Origin: Sulfitobacter mediterraneus
Lineage (GTDB): Bacteria > Pseudomonadota > Alphaproteobacteria > Rhodobacterales > Rhodobacteraceae
Reading direction: 5' to 3'
Assembly: GCF_003054325.1 (NCBI RefSeq)
Contig: NZ_QBKU01000003.1
Span: 248,001-312,000, forward strand
Length of the DNA: 64,000 nt
In this document: piece after piece, positions 34,063 to 42,641 of the stretch
Numbering within the stretch: the stretch's first letter is position 1
How the letters are laid out: every line of letters starts with the position of its first letter
Made by a program: the position numbers and the translations under genes
The notes under the pieces: generated by a model
What the model was told of the DNA's origin: nothing
Databases searched by the model: none
The model's input: the letters and a program-made list of their open reading frames with translations, nothing else

Positions 34063-34443
34063 CTATTTCATCGAGTTGAGGCCAATCAAATTGCCTTCGG
34101 TGTCTTGCAGCAATGAGACCCAACCGAACTCTCCGATCGAGAACTTGGGCCGGATGACCTTGCCGCCAGCCGCCTCGACGCGGGATTCTTCGGTGGCGCA
34201 ATCGGCGACCGAGAAATAGATGATGGTGCCGCCAATGCCGGGGCGAGCGTGTTGGGATTTGGTCAGGGCACCGCCGGCGCCATAGGCGCTCATCTCGGCG
34301 GGAAAGCTCATCATCTGGGATTCGCCGGTGGGATCGCCAATCTCTTCGAGCTTGCGGCCGAGAACCGCCTCGTAAAACCCTACGGCCCGGTCCAGATCAT
34401 CCACATAGATATCAAACCATCCAACTGCGTTCATTTTGGTCAT
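34063..34443 (-). CDS. Glyoxalase/VOC-family protein
   Basis: 126 residues. VOC beta-alpha-beta-beta-beta modules: WFDIYVDDLDRAVGFYEAVLGRKLEEIGDPTGESQMMSFP and GTIIYFSVADCATEESRVEAAGGKVIRPKFSIGEFGWVSLLQDTEGNLIGLNSMK. It is one of the many small VOC proteins of unknown ligand. It follows the AraC-type regulator by 68 bp on the same strand and is probably co-transcribed with it. AGGAATG before the ATG. Confidence 0.88.
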   Translation of the reverse strand: MTKMNAVGWFDIYVDDLDRAVGFYEAVLGRKLEEIGDPTGESQMMSFPAEMSAYGAGGALTKSQHARPGIGGTIIYFSVADCATEESRVEAAGGKVIRPKFSIGEFGWVSLLQDTEGNLIGLNSMK

Positions 34444-34511
34444 CGTTCATTCCTTTCAAGTGTCGGTATGAGGATGATTTAACAAGCGCAGTCAGGCCTG
34501 TATTGTAGATT

Positions 34512-35252
34512 TCAGACATCGAATTTTCTGGCGTATTTTCCGGGGGTATAACCGGTGGCCTTGCGGAAGGAATGGATGAAATGGGACTGGTCGGCATAAG
34601 ACCAGATGTCTTTGCCGTTCAAAGTCTGCTGCAATCGCAACACCTTAAGGAAGTCATGCGGCGCGAACCCGGTGGTGCGTTTCAGGGTGCGTTGAAGTTG
34701 CCGCGCCGAAAGGTTTGAGATTTCAGCCATATCGGCAACGGTGTGAATGTCATCAAGATGTTGAAAAATCTTTTGGGTGACGGGGTTGGGCGCGACGATC
34801 CCTTTGTCGATCAACCCTTCGACTAATTTTATCAGATGCGCGATGCCGCCTGCGAATGCATCCTGTGCCAAGGCCTGATTTACCGGGGCCAAGGGCAGCT
34901 CACCGGTGTAGGGCTTGTCGACTAGACCATAGTCTATTAGATCCAATCCGCCTTGCCAGACGCCGGGCAAAAACCGGATGTTTACGAAATGAAAACTCCG
35001 GCCAAGGTTAAACTCCTCTGACGTGGCGCGCAGCTTGGATACGCCAGCAATGCGGCGGTCCAATTGGTCAAAGACGATATAGGTACAGGCGTCGGGCAGG
35101 GCGTGAAAGCGGTAGTCTTCGGGCAGGGCGCAATTTGTCTTGAGTTCCAGAAACCGATGCACGATCCCGCACAGTGCGGGCGGCGGTTCTACCTCGGTAA
35201 AGGTCACGGCCTCGACTGTCTTTTCTTTGCCGTTGCCTTTGGGGTCGTACAT
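34512..35252 (-). CDS. AraC-family transcriptional regulator
   Basis: 246 residues. The N-terminal ~150 residues form a ligand/dimerisation domain with DYRFHALPDACTYIVFDQ; the C-terminal AraC HTH pair is HTVADMAEISNLSARQLQRTLKRTTGFAPHDFLKVLRLQQTL and YADQSHFIHSFRKATGYTPGKYARKF. It probably activates or represses itself and the downstream VOC gene. The ligand is not apparent. Confidence 0.88.
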   Translation of the reverse strand: MYDPKGNGKEKTVEAVTFTEVEPPPALCGIVHRFLELKTNCALPEDYRFHALPDACTYIVFDQLDRRIAGVSKLRATSEEFNLGRSFHFVNIRFLPGVWQGGLDLIDYGLVDKPYTGELPLAPVNQALAQDAFAGGIAHLIKLVEGLIDKGIVAPNPVTQKIFQHLDDIHTVADMAEISNLSARQLQRTLKRTTGFAPHDFLKVLRLQQTLNGKDIWSYADQSHFIHSFRKATGYTPGKYARKFDV

Positions 35253-35485
35253 TTACACACCGGGGTTGGTTTCTGGGCCTGCAATGTTGTTACGGGCAAT
35301 TGCCGCAAACCGGAATAGAAAGTCGATCTTTGGGCGTTCATGCCTGCCACAATAGGGGGGATTTGCAACGCCGCACCGTCCGGTCAAACTTTCTTCACAA
35401 ATCTGCATTTTTGCGGCTTGACCCTGTGCCCATGCAGCCATAGAACCACCAAGCGCTTCGGGGGAACCTGAGGTCGCAGCAGCGG

Positions 35486-35562
35486 GCGGTTGTAGCTCAG
35501 CTGGTTAGAGTGCCGGCCTGTCACGCCGGAGGTCGCGGGTTCGAGCCCCGTCAACCGCGCCA
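35486..35562 (+). tRNA. tRNA-Asp (anticodon GTC), copy 1
   Basis: 77 nt with encoded CCA; acceptor GCGGTTG/CAACCGC, anticodon stem CCGGC-CTGTCAC-GCCGG with GTC at 34-36. Identical to the second copy at 35680. G34 is the target of the queuosine pathway (tgt at 26.6 kb). Confidence 0.95.
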
Positions 35563-35572
35563 TCGCTGCATG

Positions 35573-35602
35573 AAAAAGGGTCCTCTTTGAGGGCCCTTTT
35601 TT
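35573..35602 (+). terminator. Intrinsic terminator after tRNA-Asp copy 1
   Basis: AAAGGG(T)CCTC pairs with GAGGGCCCTTT around a TTT loop, followed by six T. Confidence 0.85.
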
Positions 35603-35679
35603 CTTGGTTGATTTCTTTGCTAATTTTCCGCCCAAACGTGCTTGACGGCCCTGCGCAACTCTCTTATGTCGCTCCTCAC

Positions 35680-35756
35680 GCGGTTGTAGCTCAGCTGGTT
35701 AGAGTGCCGGCCTGTCACGCCGGAGGTCGCGGGTTCGAGCCCCGTCAACCGCGCCA
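35680..35756 (+). tRNA. tRNA-Asp (anticodon GTC), copy 2
   Basis: 77 nt, identical to the copy at 35486 over the whole tRNA. The flanks differ except for the downstream terminator design, which is nearly the same. Confidence 0.95.
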
Positions 35757-35766
35757 CTATCCTGAA

Positions 35767-35796
35767 AGAGGGTCCTCATCTGAGGGCCCTTTTTTC
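35767..35796 (+). terminator. Intrinsic terminator after tRNA-Asp copy 2
   Basis: AGAGGGTCCTC with GAGGGCCCT, then TTTTTTCG. The reverse strand also gives a stem with a short T run, so it may serve the converging hydrolase gene. Confidence 0.8.
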
Positions 35797-35804
35797 GTTT
35801 CAGG

Positions 35805-36686
35805 TCAGGGTGTTGCAGCGGTAAGAAATGCCAACAGCGCCGCGGTGGTTTCCTGTGGATATTCATCAACAAAGAAATGTCCGCCCGGCACTGGCGCGGC
35901 GGTGATATCGCGCAAACGGCCCTTCCATGTGGCAGGTACGTCATAAGCTTTGCCCATCGCGCCATCCGCGCCATACATCACCAGCGCGGGGCAGGTGACC
36001 TGCCGGTCCAGATCCGCCGCATCGAGGGCAAAATCAAAATCCAATGCGGCGCGGTAGTCGGCGCACATGCCGCGGATCGCCTCTGGATCGCGCCATGCGC
36101 TGCGATAGGCGTCAAGAGCAGCAGGGTCAAAATCCGACAAATTGGTCGCGCCCCAGCCTCTGAGGCAGCTTTCGAAATATGCATCCGGGTCATGGCCGAT
36201 CATGGTTTCGGGGAATGGTGCGGGTTGGGCGAGAAAAAACCAATGATAATAGGCGCGTGCCACCTGTTGTGAAAGTTGATCGAGCAGCAGATGGGTCGGC
36301 ACGATGTCCATCACCGTGAGGCTTTGCACCGCATCCGGCGCATCCAGTGCCATCCGGTGCGCCGTGCGTCCGCCGCGATCATGGCCAACAAGGTGAAACC
36401 GCTCAAACCCCAGATCGCGCATCAGCGCCAAAGGATCGGCGGCCATATGGCGAAAGCTGTAATTCTCGGTGCCTTGCGGCTTGCCGCTTTGGCCATAGCC
36501 GCGCAGATCGGGGGCAACCACCGTGAAATGCCGCGCAAGCGCCGGGGCCACGGCATGCCACATGGCGTGGGTCTGGGGAAATCCGTGCATCAACAACAGT
36601 GGCGGCCCGTCACCGCCCCGCGCGTAATGTACCTGTTGTCCGTTGGCGGTCGTTGTCGTGCTTTCAAACCCTGAAATGATCGTCAT
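35805..36686 (-). CDS. Alpha/beta hydrolase (haloacetate-dehalogenase/epoxide-hydrolase type)
   Basis: 293 residues from ATG 36686. Oxyanion region LLMHGFPQTHAMWHAVAP, DLRGYGQSGKPQG, nucleophile elbow VGHDRGGRTAHRMALD with Asp as nucleophile, cap region, and His in PVPGGHFFVDEYPQE. The GHDRGGRTAHRMA elbow followed by VMDIVPT closely matches haloacetate (fluoroacetate) dehalogenases, but related esterases and epoxide hydrolases share it. Substrate uncertain. It is divergent from the DMT-type transporter with 67 bp between. Confidence 0.88.
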   Translation of the reverse strand: MTIISGFESTTTTANGQQVHYARGGDGPPLLLMHGFPQTHAMWHAVAPALARHFTVVAPDLRGYGQSGKPQGTENYSFRHMAADPLALMRDLGFERFHLVGHDRGGRTAHRMALDAPDAVQSLTVMDIVPTHLLLDQLSQQVARAYYHWFFLAQPAPFPETMIGHDPDAYFESCLRGWGATNLSDFDPAALDAYRSAWRDPEAIRGMCADYRAALDFDFALDAADLDRQVTCPALVMYGADGAMGKAYDVPATWKGRLRDITAAPVPGGHFFVDEYPQETTAALLAFLTAATP

Positions 36687-36753
36687 TTTTGCGGCCTTTC
36701 CTGATTGCATGATCGCAGCTTACAAACCAATCCGTGCAGGTGTAAGAGGGAGC

Positions 36754-37710
36754 ATGACCAGCGCCGTAACACATCCCGCCAGACTGGGCATTCTTTGCAT
36801 GGTGGCGGGGATGTTCTGTATTTCTATCAATGACATGCTGATCAAATCGCTGTCCGGAGGATACCCCCTGCACGAGCTGGTCTTGCTGCGCTCGGCGGTT
36901 GGGATCGGGTTCAGCTTTGTGCTGTTGCAGATCGAAGGCGGCGTGAAATTGCTGCGCACCGGGCGCTATGGTCTGCATTTGCTGCGGGCGCTGTTGGTGG
37001 TTTTTGCCAATTCGGCGCTTTATGCGGCGATTGTCGCAATGCCGCTGGCGATGGCCAACGCGCTGTATTTTGTGGCGCCGCTCTTTGTGACCTTGTTGTC
37101 CATTCCGGTGTTGGGCGAACAGGTCGGTGCGCGGCGGATGACGGCTGTGGCGGTCGGTTTTGGTGGTGTCTTGCTGATGATGGCGCCGCAGATCGCCAAG
37201 GGTGACGGCGGATTGGGCTGGCTTGTGATCCTGCCGGTTCTGGCGGCGGCGGGATACGCCAGCATGTCGGTGCTGACCCGCAAACTGGGCCAGACCAGCC
37301 GCGCCTCGGCGCTTGCGATTCAGATGCAATTTGCCTTTGTCTGTGTCAGCATCGTGATGTTTTTCGCCGTGGGTGACGGGCGCTTTGTCGATGAAAGCAC
37401 CAATGACAGCATGCGGTTCCTGCTGCGGGCTTGGATCTGGCCGGAAACGGCGGATCTGTTGCCCATCGCCGGGCTGGGATGCTTGTCCGCGGTGGTGGGG
37501 TACCTGATGACCCAAGCCTACCGCCTCAGCCGCGCCTCGGCCGTTGCACCGTTTGAATATATCCTGCTGATCTTTTCGCTGTTCTGGGGCTGGATGGTGT
37601 TTGGCGAATGGCCGGAAAACAGCGTGTTCCTCGGGGCCGCTGTGGTGATCGGGTCCGGAGTTTATGTGTTTGTGCGAGAGGGCCGCAAGCCGCCGACACG
37701 GCGGGCTTAG
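36754..37710 (+). CDS. DMT-superfamily transporter (EamA domains)
   Basis: 318 residues from ATG 36754 (AGAGGGAGC upstream). Ten hydrophobic helices in two EamA repeats: LGILCMVAGMFCISINDMLIKSLSGG, LLRALLVVFANSALYAAIVAMPLAMANALYFVAPLFVTLLSIPVLGEQVG, and SAVVGYLMTQAYRLSRASAVAPFEYILLIFSLFWGWMVFGEWPE. Exporter of amino acids or metabolites by family; substrate not inferred. Confidence 0.9.
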   Translation: MTSAVTHPARLGILCMVAGMFCISINDMLIKSLSGGYPLHELVLLRSAVGIGFSFVLLQIEGGVKLLRTGRYGLHLLRALLVVFANSALYAAIVAMPLAMANALYFVAPLFVTLLSIPVLGEQVGARRMTAVAVGFGGVLLMMAPQIAKGDGGLGWLVILPVLAAAGYASMSVLTRKLGQTSRASALAIQMQFAFVCVSIVMFFAVGDGRFVDESTNDSMRFLLRAWIWPETADLLPIAGLGCLSAVVGYLMTQAYRLSRASAVAPFEYILLIFSLFWGWMVFGEWPENSVFLGAAVVIGSGVYVFVREGRKPPTRRA

Positions 37711-37803
37711 GGGGATGGGGCGAGTTGCAAAATCGCGGCTTTCCAGACATTTCAGCTGAGTGCAAAGTATGGAAAAATGGGCACTTCGCAGAGAATTTCT
37801 ACC

Positions 37804-38265
37804 TCAGCGACTGGATATTATAATGAGTCTGCGTTCTGTATCGTGCACCAGAATTAGATTATGGCGTACTTCGATGAAATAGCCTTGCCGGTTTGATGAG
37901 TAATACTCTGACAAAATTCGCAACCCGGTGATTTTCTGGGCTTCGCTGTCGAAGCACTCATTGCCATAAGACAGCGCTTGGGCCGCGAATGATCCGTAGT
38001 CCACTTTCCCTTCGAGTGGCAGTTGCAGCCAATCACTCGTTGAACGGGTTGGCTTCGAAAACGGCATTTCAGTGTATGGGGGACTGTTTTTGAGTTGGTA
38101 GATGGACACGGCACAGAAAAAGATGTCCCGTTTGTTGTAAATGGATGGCGCATCTGCAATTTCCGATGGCAGGTACTCTCGAAGCTGATCGCCGTCAAAG
38201 CCGCATGATGTGAGAATTGTTGCGATTCCCAAAAACCAGAGACCTGTTAACAAAGAATGATTCAT
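37804..38265 (-). CDS. Hypothetical lipoprotein, low-GC orphan
   Basis: 153 residues. Signal sequence MNHSLLTGLWFLGIATILTSCGFDGD with an LTSC lipobox (Cys ~21), so probably lipidated. The rest (DAPSIYNKRDIFFCAVSIYQLKN...SSNRQGYFIEVRHNLILVHDTERRLIIISS) is unrecognised. AT-rich codon use compared with its neighbours suggests it is an acquired or fast-evolving orphan. The GTG three bases upstream is an alternative start. Confidence 0.6.
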   Translation of the reverse strand: MNHSLLTGLWFLGIATILTSCGFDGDQLREYLPSEIADAPSIYNKRDIFFCAVSIYQLKNSPPYTEMPFSKPTRSTSDWLQLPLEGKVDYGSFAAQALSYGNECFDSEAQKITGLRILSEYYSSNRQGYFIEVRHNLILVHDTERRLIIISSR

Positions 38266-38394
38266 CACCTATTTTGTCTTTTCACATTCTAGTTGAAACG
38301 GAACTAAGGTACTTCGCAGTTTCTGTAAGTGTGGCCTCAATGCCAACACCTAGCAGCCTCCACCGACCTCACCCCCAAACATCCCGGCCAAAGC

Positions 38395-38421
38395 AAAAAG
38401 GGGGCAGTTTCACCGCCCCCC
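38395..38421 (-). terminator. Intrinsic terminator after the M20 peptidase gene (minus strand)
   Basis: On the minus strand GGGGGCGGTG-AAA-CTGCCCCC then TTTTTGC, directly after the M20 gene stop. Confidence 0.85.
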
Positions 38422-38428
38422 CCTCGCA

Positions 38429-39799
38429 TCAGCTCAATGCGTCCAGTATCCGCGCCCAGGACCGGATGCCTTTGTGAAAGCTCTCCATGTCGTATTTCTC
38501 ATTCGGGGAATGGATTGCGTCGTCGTCTTTGCCAAAGCCCACCAGCATCGGTTCGGTGCCAAGGATCTGCTGGAAGTGACCGGCAATCGGGATCGAACCA
38601 CCACAACCGATATAGGCGGCCGGGATTTGCCATTCGTCTGACAGCGCCTTACGGGCCGCCTCGAACATGTCGCCTGAGGTGTCCGCGCCCGAGGCCTGGC
38701 TGGCGCCGTGGCCGCTGAATTCGACCTCGTAATCGGCGGGCAGGGCGTCGCACACCATTTGGCGAAAGCTTTCGCGGATCGCCAACGGATCCTGATCACC
38801 CACGAGGCGGAAACTGATCTTGGCATGGGCCTTGGATGGCAGCACGGTTTTGAACCCGTCCCCGGTATAGCCGCCCCAGATGCCGTTCACATCACAGGTT
38901 GGCCGTGACCAGATCATCTCAAGCGGGGTGCGGTCCTGCTCGCCTGCGGGGTGTGACAGGCCCACATCACCAAGGAAGGTCTCATGATCAAACGCGAGGC
39001 CCTGCCATTGCGCTTCCAACTCGTCCGACAGTTCCGGCACGCCGTCATAAAACCCCGGCACGGTAATCCGCCCAGTGTCGTCATGCAGGGATGCGATGAT
39101 GCCGCTCAGCACCCGGATGGGATTCATCGCGATGCCGCCGTACATGCCCGAATGCAGGTCCATCGTGGGGCCGGTGACCGTCAGTTCCTCACCCAGAAGC
39201 CCGCGCAGCATGGTGACAATGGCGGGGGTCTTGGATTCAAACAATCCGGTGTCACAGATCAGGGCGATATCGGTCTTCAGCTCTTCTGCGTTCTCTTTCA
39301 TGAAGGGCACCAGAGAGGGCGAGCCGGATTCCTCTTCGCCCTCAAGGAAAAAGGTGATCCGGCAAGGCCAGTCGCCCTTGACCGCTTTCCACGCGCGCAA
39401 TGCCTCGACAAAGGTCATCAACTGGCCCTTGTCATCGGAGGAGCCGCGCCCGCGGATCACGCGGCCCTTGGCGGTATCCTCAATCTGCGGATCAAACGGA
39501 TCGTTGTCCCACAGATCCAGCGGATCAACCGGTTGCACATCGTAGTGCCCATAGAACAGCAGATGCGGGCCGCTGTCGCCCACATGCCCGACCACCATCG
39601 GATGACCCGGTGTCGGGCGTTTTGAGGCGTCAATGCCCAGCCCCTGAAGGTCTGCAACCAGCCAATCGGCGGCGCGGTCGCAATCGGCCTTGAACGTAGG
39701 ATCGGTGGAAATCGACGGGATCCGCAACAGATCCAGCAGCCGGTCGGTGGCATCGGGCAGGTCGGCATCAATACGCGCAAGGACATCATCAAGGGACAT
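38429..39799 (-). CDS. M20-family dipeptidase/aminoacylase-type metallopeptidase
   Basis: 456 residues. M20 catalytic core: LLFYGHYDVQPVDPLDLWDNDPFDPQIED (metal His-x-Asp), RGSSDDKGQLMTFVEAL, FFLEGEEESGSPSLVPF (Glu-Glu general base), ALICDTGLF, and dimerisation/lid region through the terminal IHSPNEKYDMESFHKGI. This is the ArgE/DapE/CPG2-like clan and specifically resembles peptidase M20 dipeptidases of ~460 residues. Specificity unknown. 77 bp separate it from the Bcr/CflA gene. Confidence 0.9.
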   Translation of the reverse strand: MSLDDVLARIDADLPDATDRLLDLLRIPSISTDPTFKADCDRAADWLVADLQGLGIDASKRPTPGHPMVVGHVGDSGPHLLFYGHYDVQPVDPLDLWDNDPFDPQIEDTAKGRVIRGRGSSDDKGQLMTFVEALRAWKAVKGDWPCRITFFLEGEEESGSPSLVPFMKENAEELKTDIALICDTGLFESKTPAIVTMLRGLLGEELTVTGPTMDLHSGMYGGIAMNPIRVLSGIIASLHDDTGRITVPGFYDGVPELSDELEAQWQGLAFDHETFLGDVGLSHPAGEQDRTPLEMIWSRPTCDVNGIWGGYTGDGFKTVLPSKAHAKISFRLVGDQDPLAIRESFRQMVCDALPADYEVEFSGHGASQASGADTSGDMFEAARKALSDEWQIPAAYIGCGGSIPIAGHFQQILGTEPMLVGFGKDDDAIHSPNEKYDMESFHKGIRSWARILDALS

Positions 39800-39875
39800 C
39801 GGTCACTCCAGTTTATGTTTGATTTGGCCGGACCGTATCAGGCCGCTGCCCAGTGTCCAGAGGTGGGGTGCAGGA

Positions 39876-41081
39876 TCAGGCGCCTTGACGTTTTGCTGCG
39901 CGGCTGGACCATTGCCCAACCAGCAAGACAGCCAGCGCCGCACAGGCAAAGCCAACAACCAAGGGCGTGACATTGCGGCTGTAGATTTCGCTGATCACAA
40001 ATCCAACCGGGATCGCAATGGCCGTGGACAAGGCCCCAATCACCGCCGCGCCAAGGCCCGCCATATGGCCCAGCGGCTCCATCGCGAGGGCATTGAGATT
40101 GCCAAACAACAGCCCCATGCAGAAGAATGTGATCATCAGCCATGCCATGAAGAGGGCAAAGGGCGGCAAGACGCCCTGCGCCAAGATAAACGCAGCAAAG
40201 GCCGAGGCCGAAACCACAACAACGCAGAGTGCGATGTTGGACAAAAACCGCATACCCCAGCGCTCCACCAAGGCCGAGTTCAGGATCGAAGCTGCCCCGA
40301 TGGCCAGTGCCGCAGCGCCAAACCAGAGGGCAAAAGCCTCACCCTTGTCATAGCTGTTTTGAAAGATCTGCTGTGCAAGGCTCAGATAGGCCAGAAACGG
40401 CCCAAAGATGAGGCCGCTGCAAATGGTAAACCCGACGGCGGCGGGGGTGCGGACGATCTCGCCGATGCCGCCCGCGATGTTGCGAAGTGACAAAACCCGC
40501 CGGTCCTGCGGAGCCAGGGTTTCGGGCTGACGTGCAGAGAACCAAACCCAAGTGATACCAGCCATCCCCAGCAGCAGGGCAAAGGTGGCCCGCCATCCTG
40601 ACAGTGAAATCAGCAACTGGCCAATGGCGGGCGCAATCGCGGGCACGATGATAAAAACCGCCATTACAAAGGACATGATCCGCGCCATCGCACGCCCTTC
40701 ATAGCCGTCGCGCACAATCGCCACCGCCACAATGCGCGGCCCGGCCATGCCAAGCCCCTGCAACACACGGCCCAGAAGCAACATCTCAAACGAGCGGGCG
40801 AACAGGCACATAAGCGTGCCCAGACAGAACATCAGATAGCCGCCATGGATCACCGGCCGGCGGCCATAGCTGTCTGACAAGGGCCCAACGACCAGTTGTC
40901 CCAGCGCAAAACCGGCAAACAAAACCGAGATCACCAGATGTCCCTTGCCCGGATCATCCTGTCCCAACTCAACGGGAATCAGGGACAGCGCAGGCAACAT
41001 CACATCCGTGGTCATCGCCACAAGCGAGATCATCAGGGCGGTCAGGACAATAAATTCAGGGCGGGAGGGCAAGGTTCTCAT
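39876..41081 (-). CDS. Bcr/CflA-type multidrug MFS transporter
   Basis: 401 residues from ATG 41081 (AAAGGAC upstream). Twelve helices; motif A GPLSDSYGRRPVIHGG in the loop after helix 2, and LALGRVLQGLGMAG-like motif C region (LLLGRVLQGLGMAGPRIVAVAIVRD). Drug:H+ antiporter family 12. It lies between the M20 gene and hemA and is divergent from hemA. Confidence 0.9.
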   Translation of the reverse strand: MRTLPSRPEFIVLTALMISLVAMTTDVMLPALSLIPVELGQDDPGKGHLVISVLFAGFALGQLVVGPLSDSYGRRPVIHGGYLMFCLGTLMCLFARSFEMLLLGRVLQGLGMAGPRIVAVAIVRDGYEGRAMARIMSFVMAVFIIVPAIAPAIGQLLISLSGWRATFALLLGMAGITWVWFSARQPETLAPQDRRVLSLRNIAGGIGEIVRTPAAVGFTICSGLIFGPFLAYLSLAQQIFQNSYDKGEAFALWFGAAALAIGAASILNSALVERWGMRFLSNIALCVVVVSASAFAAFILAQGVLPPFALFMAWLMITFFCMGLLFGNLNALAMEPLGHMAGLGAAVIGALSTAIAIPVGFVISEIYSRNVTPLVVGFACAALAVLLVGQWSSRAAKRQGA

Positions 41082-41153
41082 GCCCGTCCTTTCGCCCAAT
41101 TAAAGGGGCGCAACAACCAGAATCGACATCACCGCAGGCCCACGCGACCGATG

Positions 41154-41167
41154 TTGATCCAGATCAA
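41154..41167. promoter_or_regulatory. FNR-type box upstream of hemA
   Basis: TTGATCCAGATCAA matches the FNR consensus TTGAT-N4-ATCAA exactly, 125 bp before the hemA ATG. FnrL is known to activate hemA in Rhodobacter sphaeroides under low oxygen. The divergent MFS gene starts 73 bp on the other side. Confidence 0.82.
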
Positions 41168-41292
41168 GGCTGCGACATCGGGTGCATCTATAAAGCATTG
41201 AATAGCTGAATACGTTTCTGTATTCGTTCTAAATACCCCTTACGGGCGGCAGGTGCCTTGCTGCATGCCCGGTCTGCCAGATGGAGAGGCGC

Positions 41293-42516
41293 ATGAACTA
41301 TACCGACAAGCTCGATGAGGCGATTGCGCGTCTGCATGAAGAGGGCCGTTACCGGACCTTTATCGACATTGAGCGGCGCAATGGCCAGTTCCCACATGCG
41401 GTTTGGACCCGTCCGGACGGGACAGAGCAGGACATCACTGTGTGGTGCGGCAATGACTATCTGGGCATGGGCCAGCATCCGGTTGTTCTGCAGGCAATGG
41501 AAGAGGCGCTGCATGCAACGGGCGCAGGCTCTGGCGGGACGCGCAACATCTCTGGCACCACGGTCTACCATAAACGGCTAGAGGCCGAATTGGCTGATCT
41601 ACATGGCAAAGAGGCGTCTTTGCTATTCACCTCCGCCTATATCGCAAACGACGCGACGCTTTCGACACTGCCAAAACTGTTTCCGGGGCTGATCATCTAT
41701 TCGGATGCTCTCAACCATGCCTCGATGATCGAGGGCGTGCGCCGCAATGGCGGGGCCAAGCGGATCTTCCGGCACAATGACGTCGCGCACCTGCGCGAAT
41801 TGCTTGAGGCCGACGATCCCGCCGCGCCAAAGTTGATTGCCTTTGAATCGATCTATTCGATGGACGGTGATTTTGGCCCGATTGAGGCGATCTGCGATCT
41901 GGCCGATGAATTTGGCGCATTGACCTACATCGACGAAGTGCATGCCGTTGGCCTTTATGGGCCGCGCGGGGCAGGGGTGGCGGAACGCGACCGCCTGATG
42001 CACCGTCTGGATATCATCAACGGCACCATGGCCAAGGCTTATGGCGTGATGGGCGGTTATATCGCGGCCAGCGCCAAGATGTGCGATGCGATCCGGTCCT
42101 ATGCGCCGGGGTTCATCTTTACCACGTCCTTGCCCCCTGCCATCGCGGCGGGCGCGGCGGCATCGGTGGCCTACCTCAAGCGCGCACCCGAGCTGCGCGA
42201 AAAGCATCAGGCGCAGGCCAAGGCGCTGAAATTGCGGCTCAAGGGGTTGGGGCTGCCGATTATTGATCACGGCTCTCATATTGTGCCGGTGATGGTGGGC
42301 AACCCTGTGCACACCAAAATGCTGTCCGATATGCTGCTTGAGGATCATGGGATCTACGCCCAGCCGATCAACTTCCCCACCGTGCCACGCGGAACAGAGC
42401 GGCTGCGCTTTACCCCGTCGCCGGTACACGGACCAAGCGAAATGGATGCATTGGTACGCGCTATGGATGGTTTGTGGTCCCATTGTGCGCTGAATCGTGC
42501 CGAAGCTGCGGGTTAA
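41293..42516 (+). CDS. hemA: 5-aminolevulinate synthase (C4/Shemin pathway)
   Basis: 407 residues from ATG 41293 (GGAGAGG ribosome site; an in-frame ATG 12 bases earlier lies in that site and is rejected). PLP enzyme: [58 protein letters not shown], substrate pocket [49 protein letters not shown], and the PLP lysine in [14 protein letters not shown]. It condenses glycine with succinyl-CoA, the alphaproteobacterial route to heme and bacteriochlorophyll. Confidence 0.97.
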   Translation: MNYTDKLDEAIARLHEEGRYRTFIDIERRNGQFPHAVWTRPDGTEQDITVWCGNDYLGMGQHPVVLQAMEEALHATGAGSGGTRNISGTTVYHKRLEAELADLHGKEASLLFTSAYIANDATLSTLPKLFPGLIIYSDALNHASMIEGVRRNGGAKRIFRHNDVAHLRELLEADDPAAPKLIAFESIYSMDGDFGPIEAICDLADEFGALTYIDEVHAVGLYGPRGAGVAERDRLMHRLDIINGTMAKAYGVMGGYIAASAKMCDAIRSYAPGFIFTTSLPPAIAAGAAASVAYLKRAPELREKHQAQAKALKLRLKGLGLPIIDHGSHIVPVMVGNPVHTKMLSDMLLEDHGIYAQPINFPTVPRGTERLRFTPSPVHGPSEMDALVRAMDGLWSHCALNRAEAAG

Positions 42517-42641
42517 ACTGGGAAAATTCGTATTTCCCGTTGCCTTGTGCTATAGCTCAGTGAAGAAAAGGCCAAAGCCGAATCGTTGGGATGGATGATC
42601 AAGGCTTAAGGTTTTAGGCAGGTTAACGACGGGACGGTACT

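Noticed and set aside
41623-42483. 286-codon frame antisense to hemA
   Set aside because: Shadow of hemA; no motifs.
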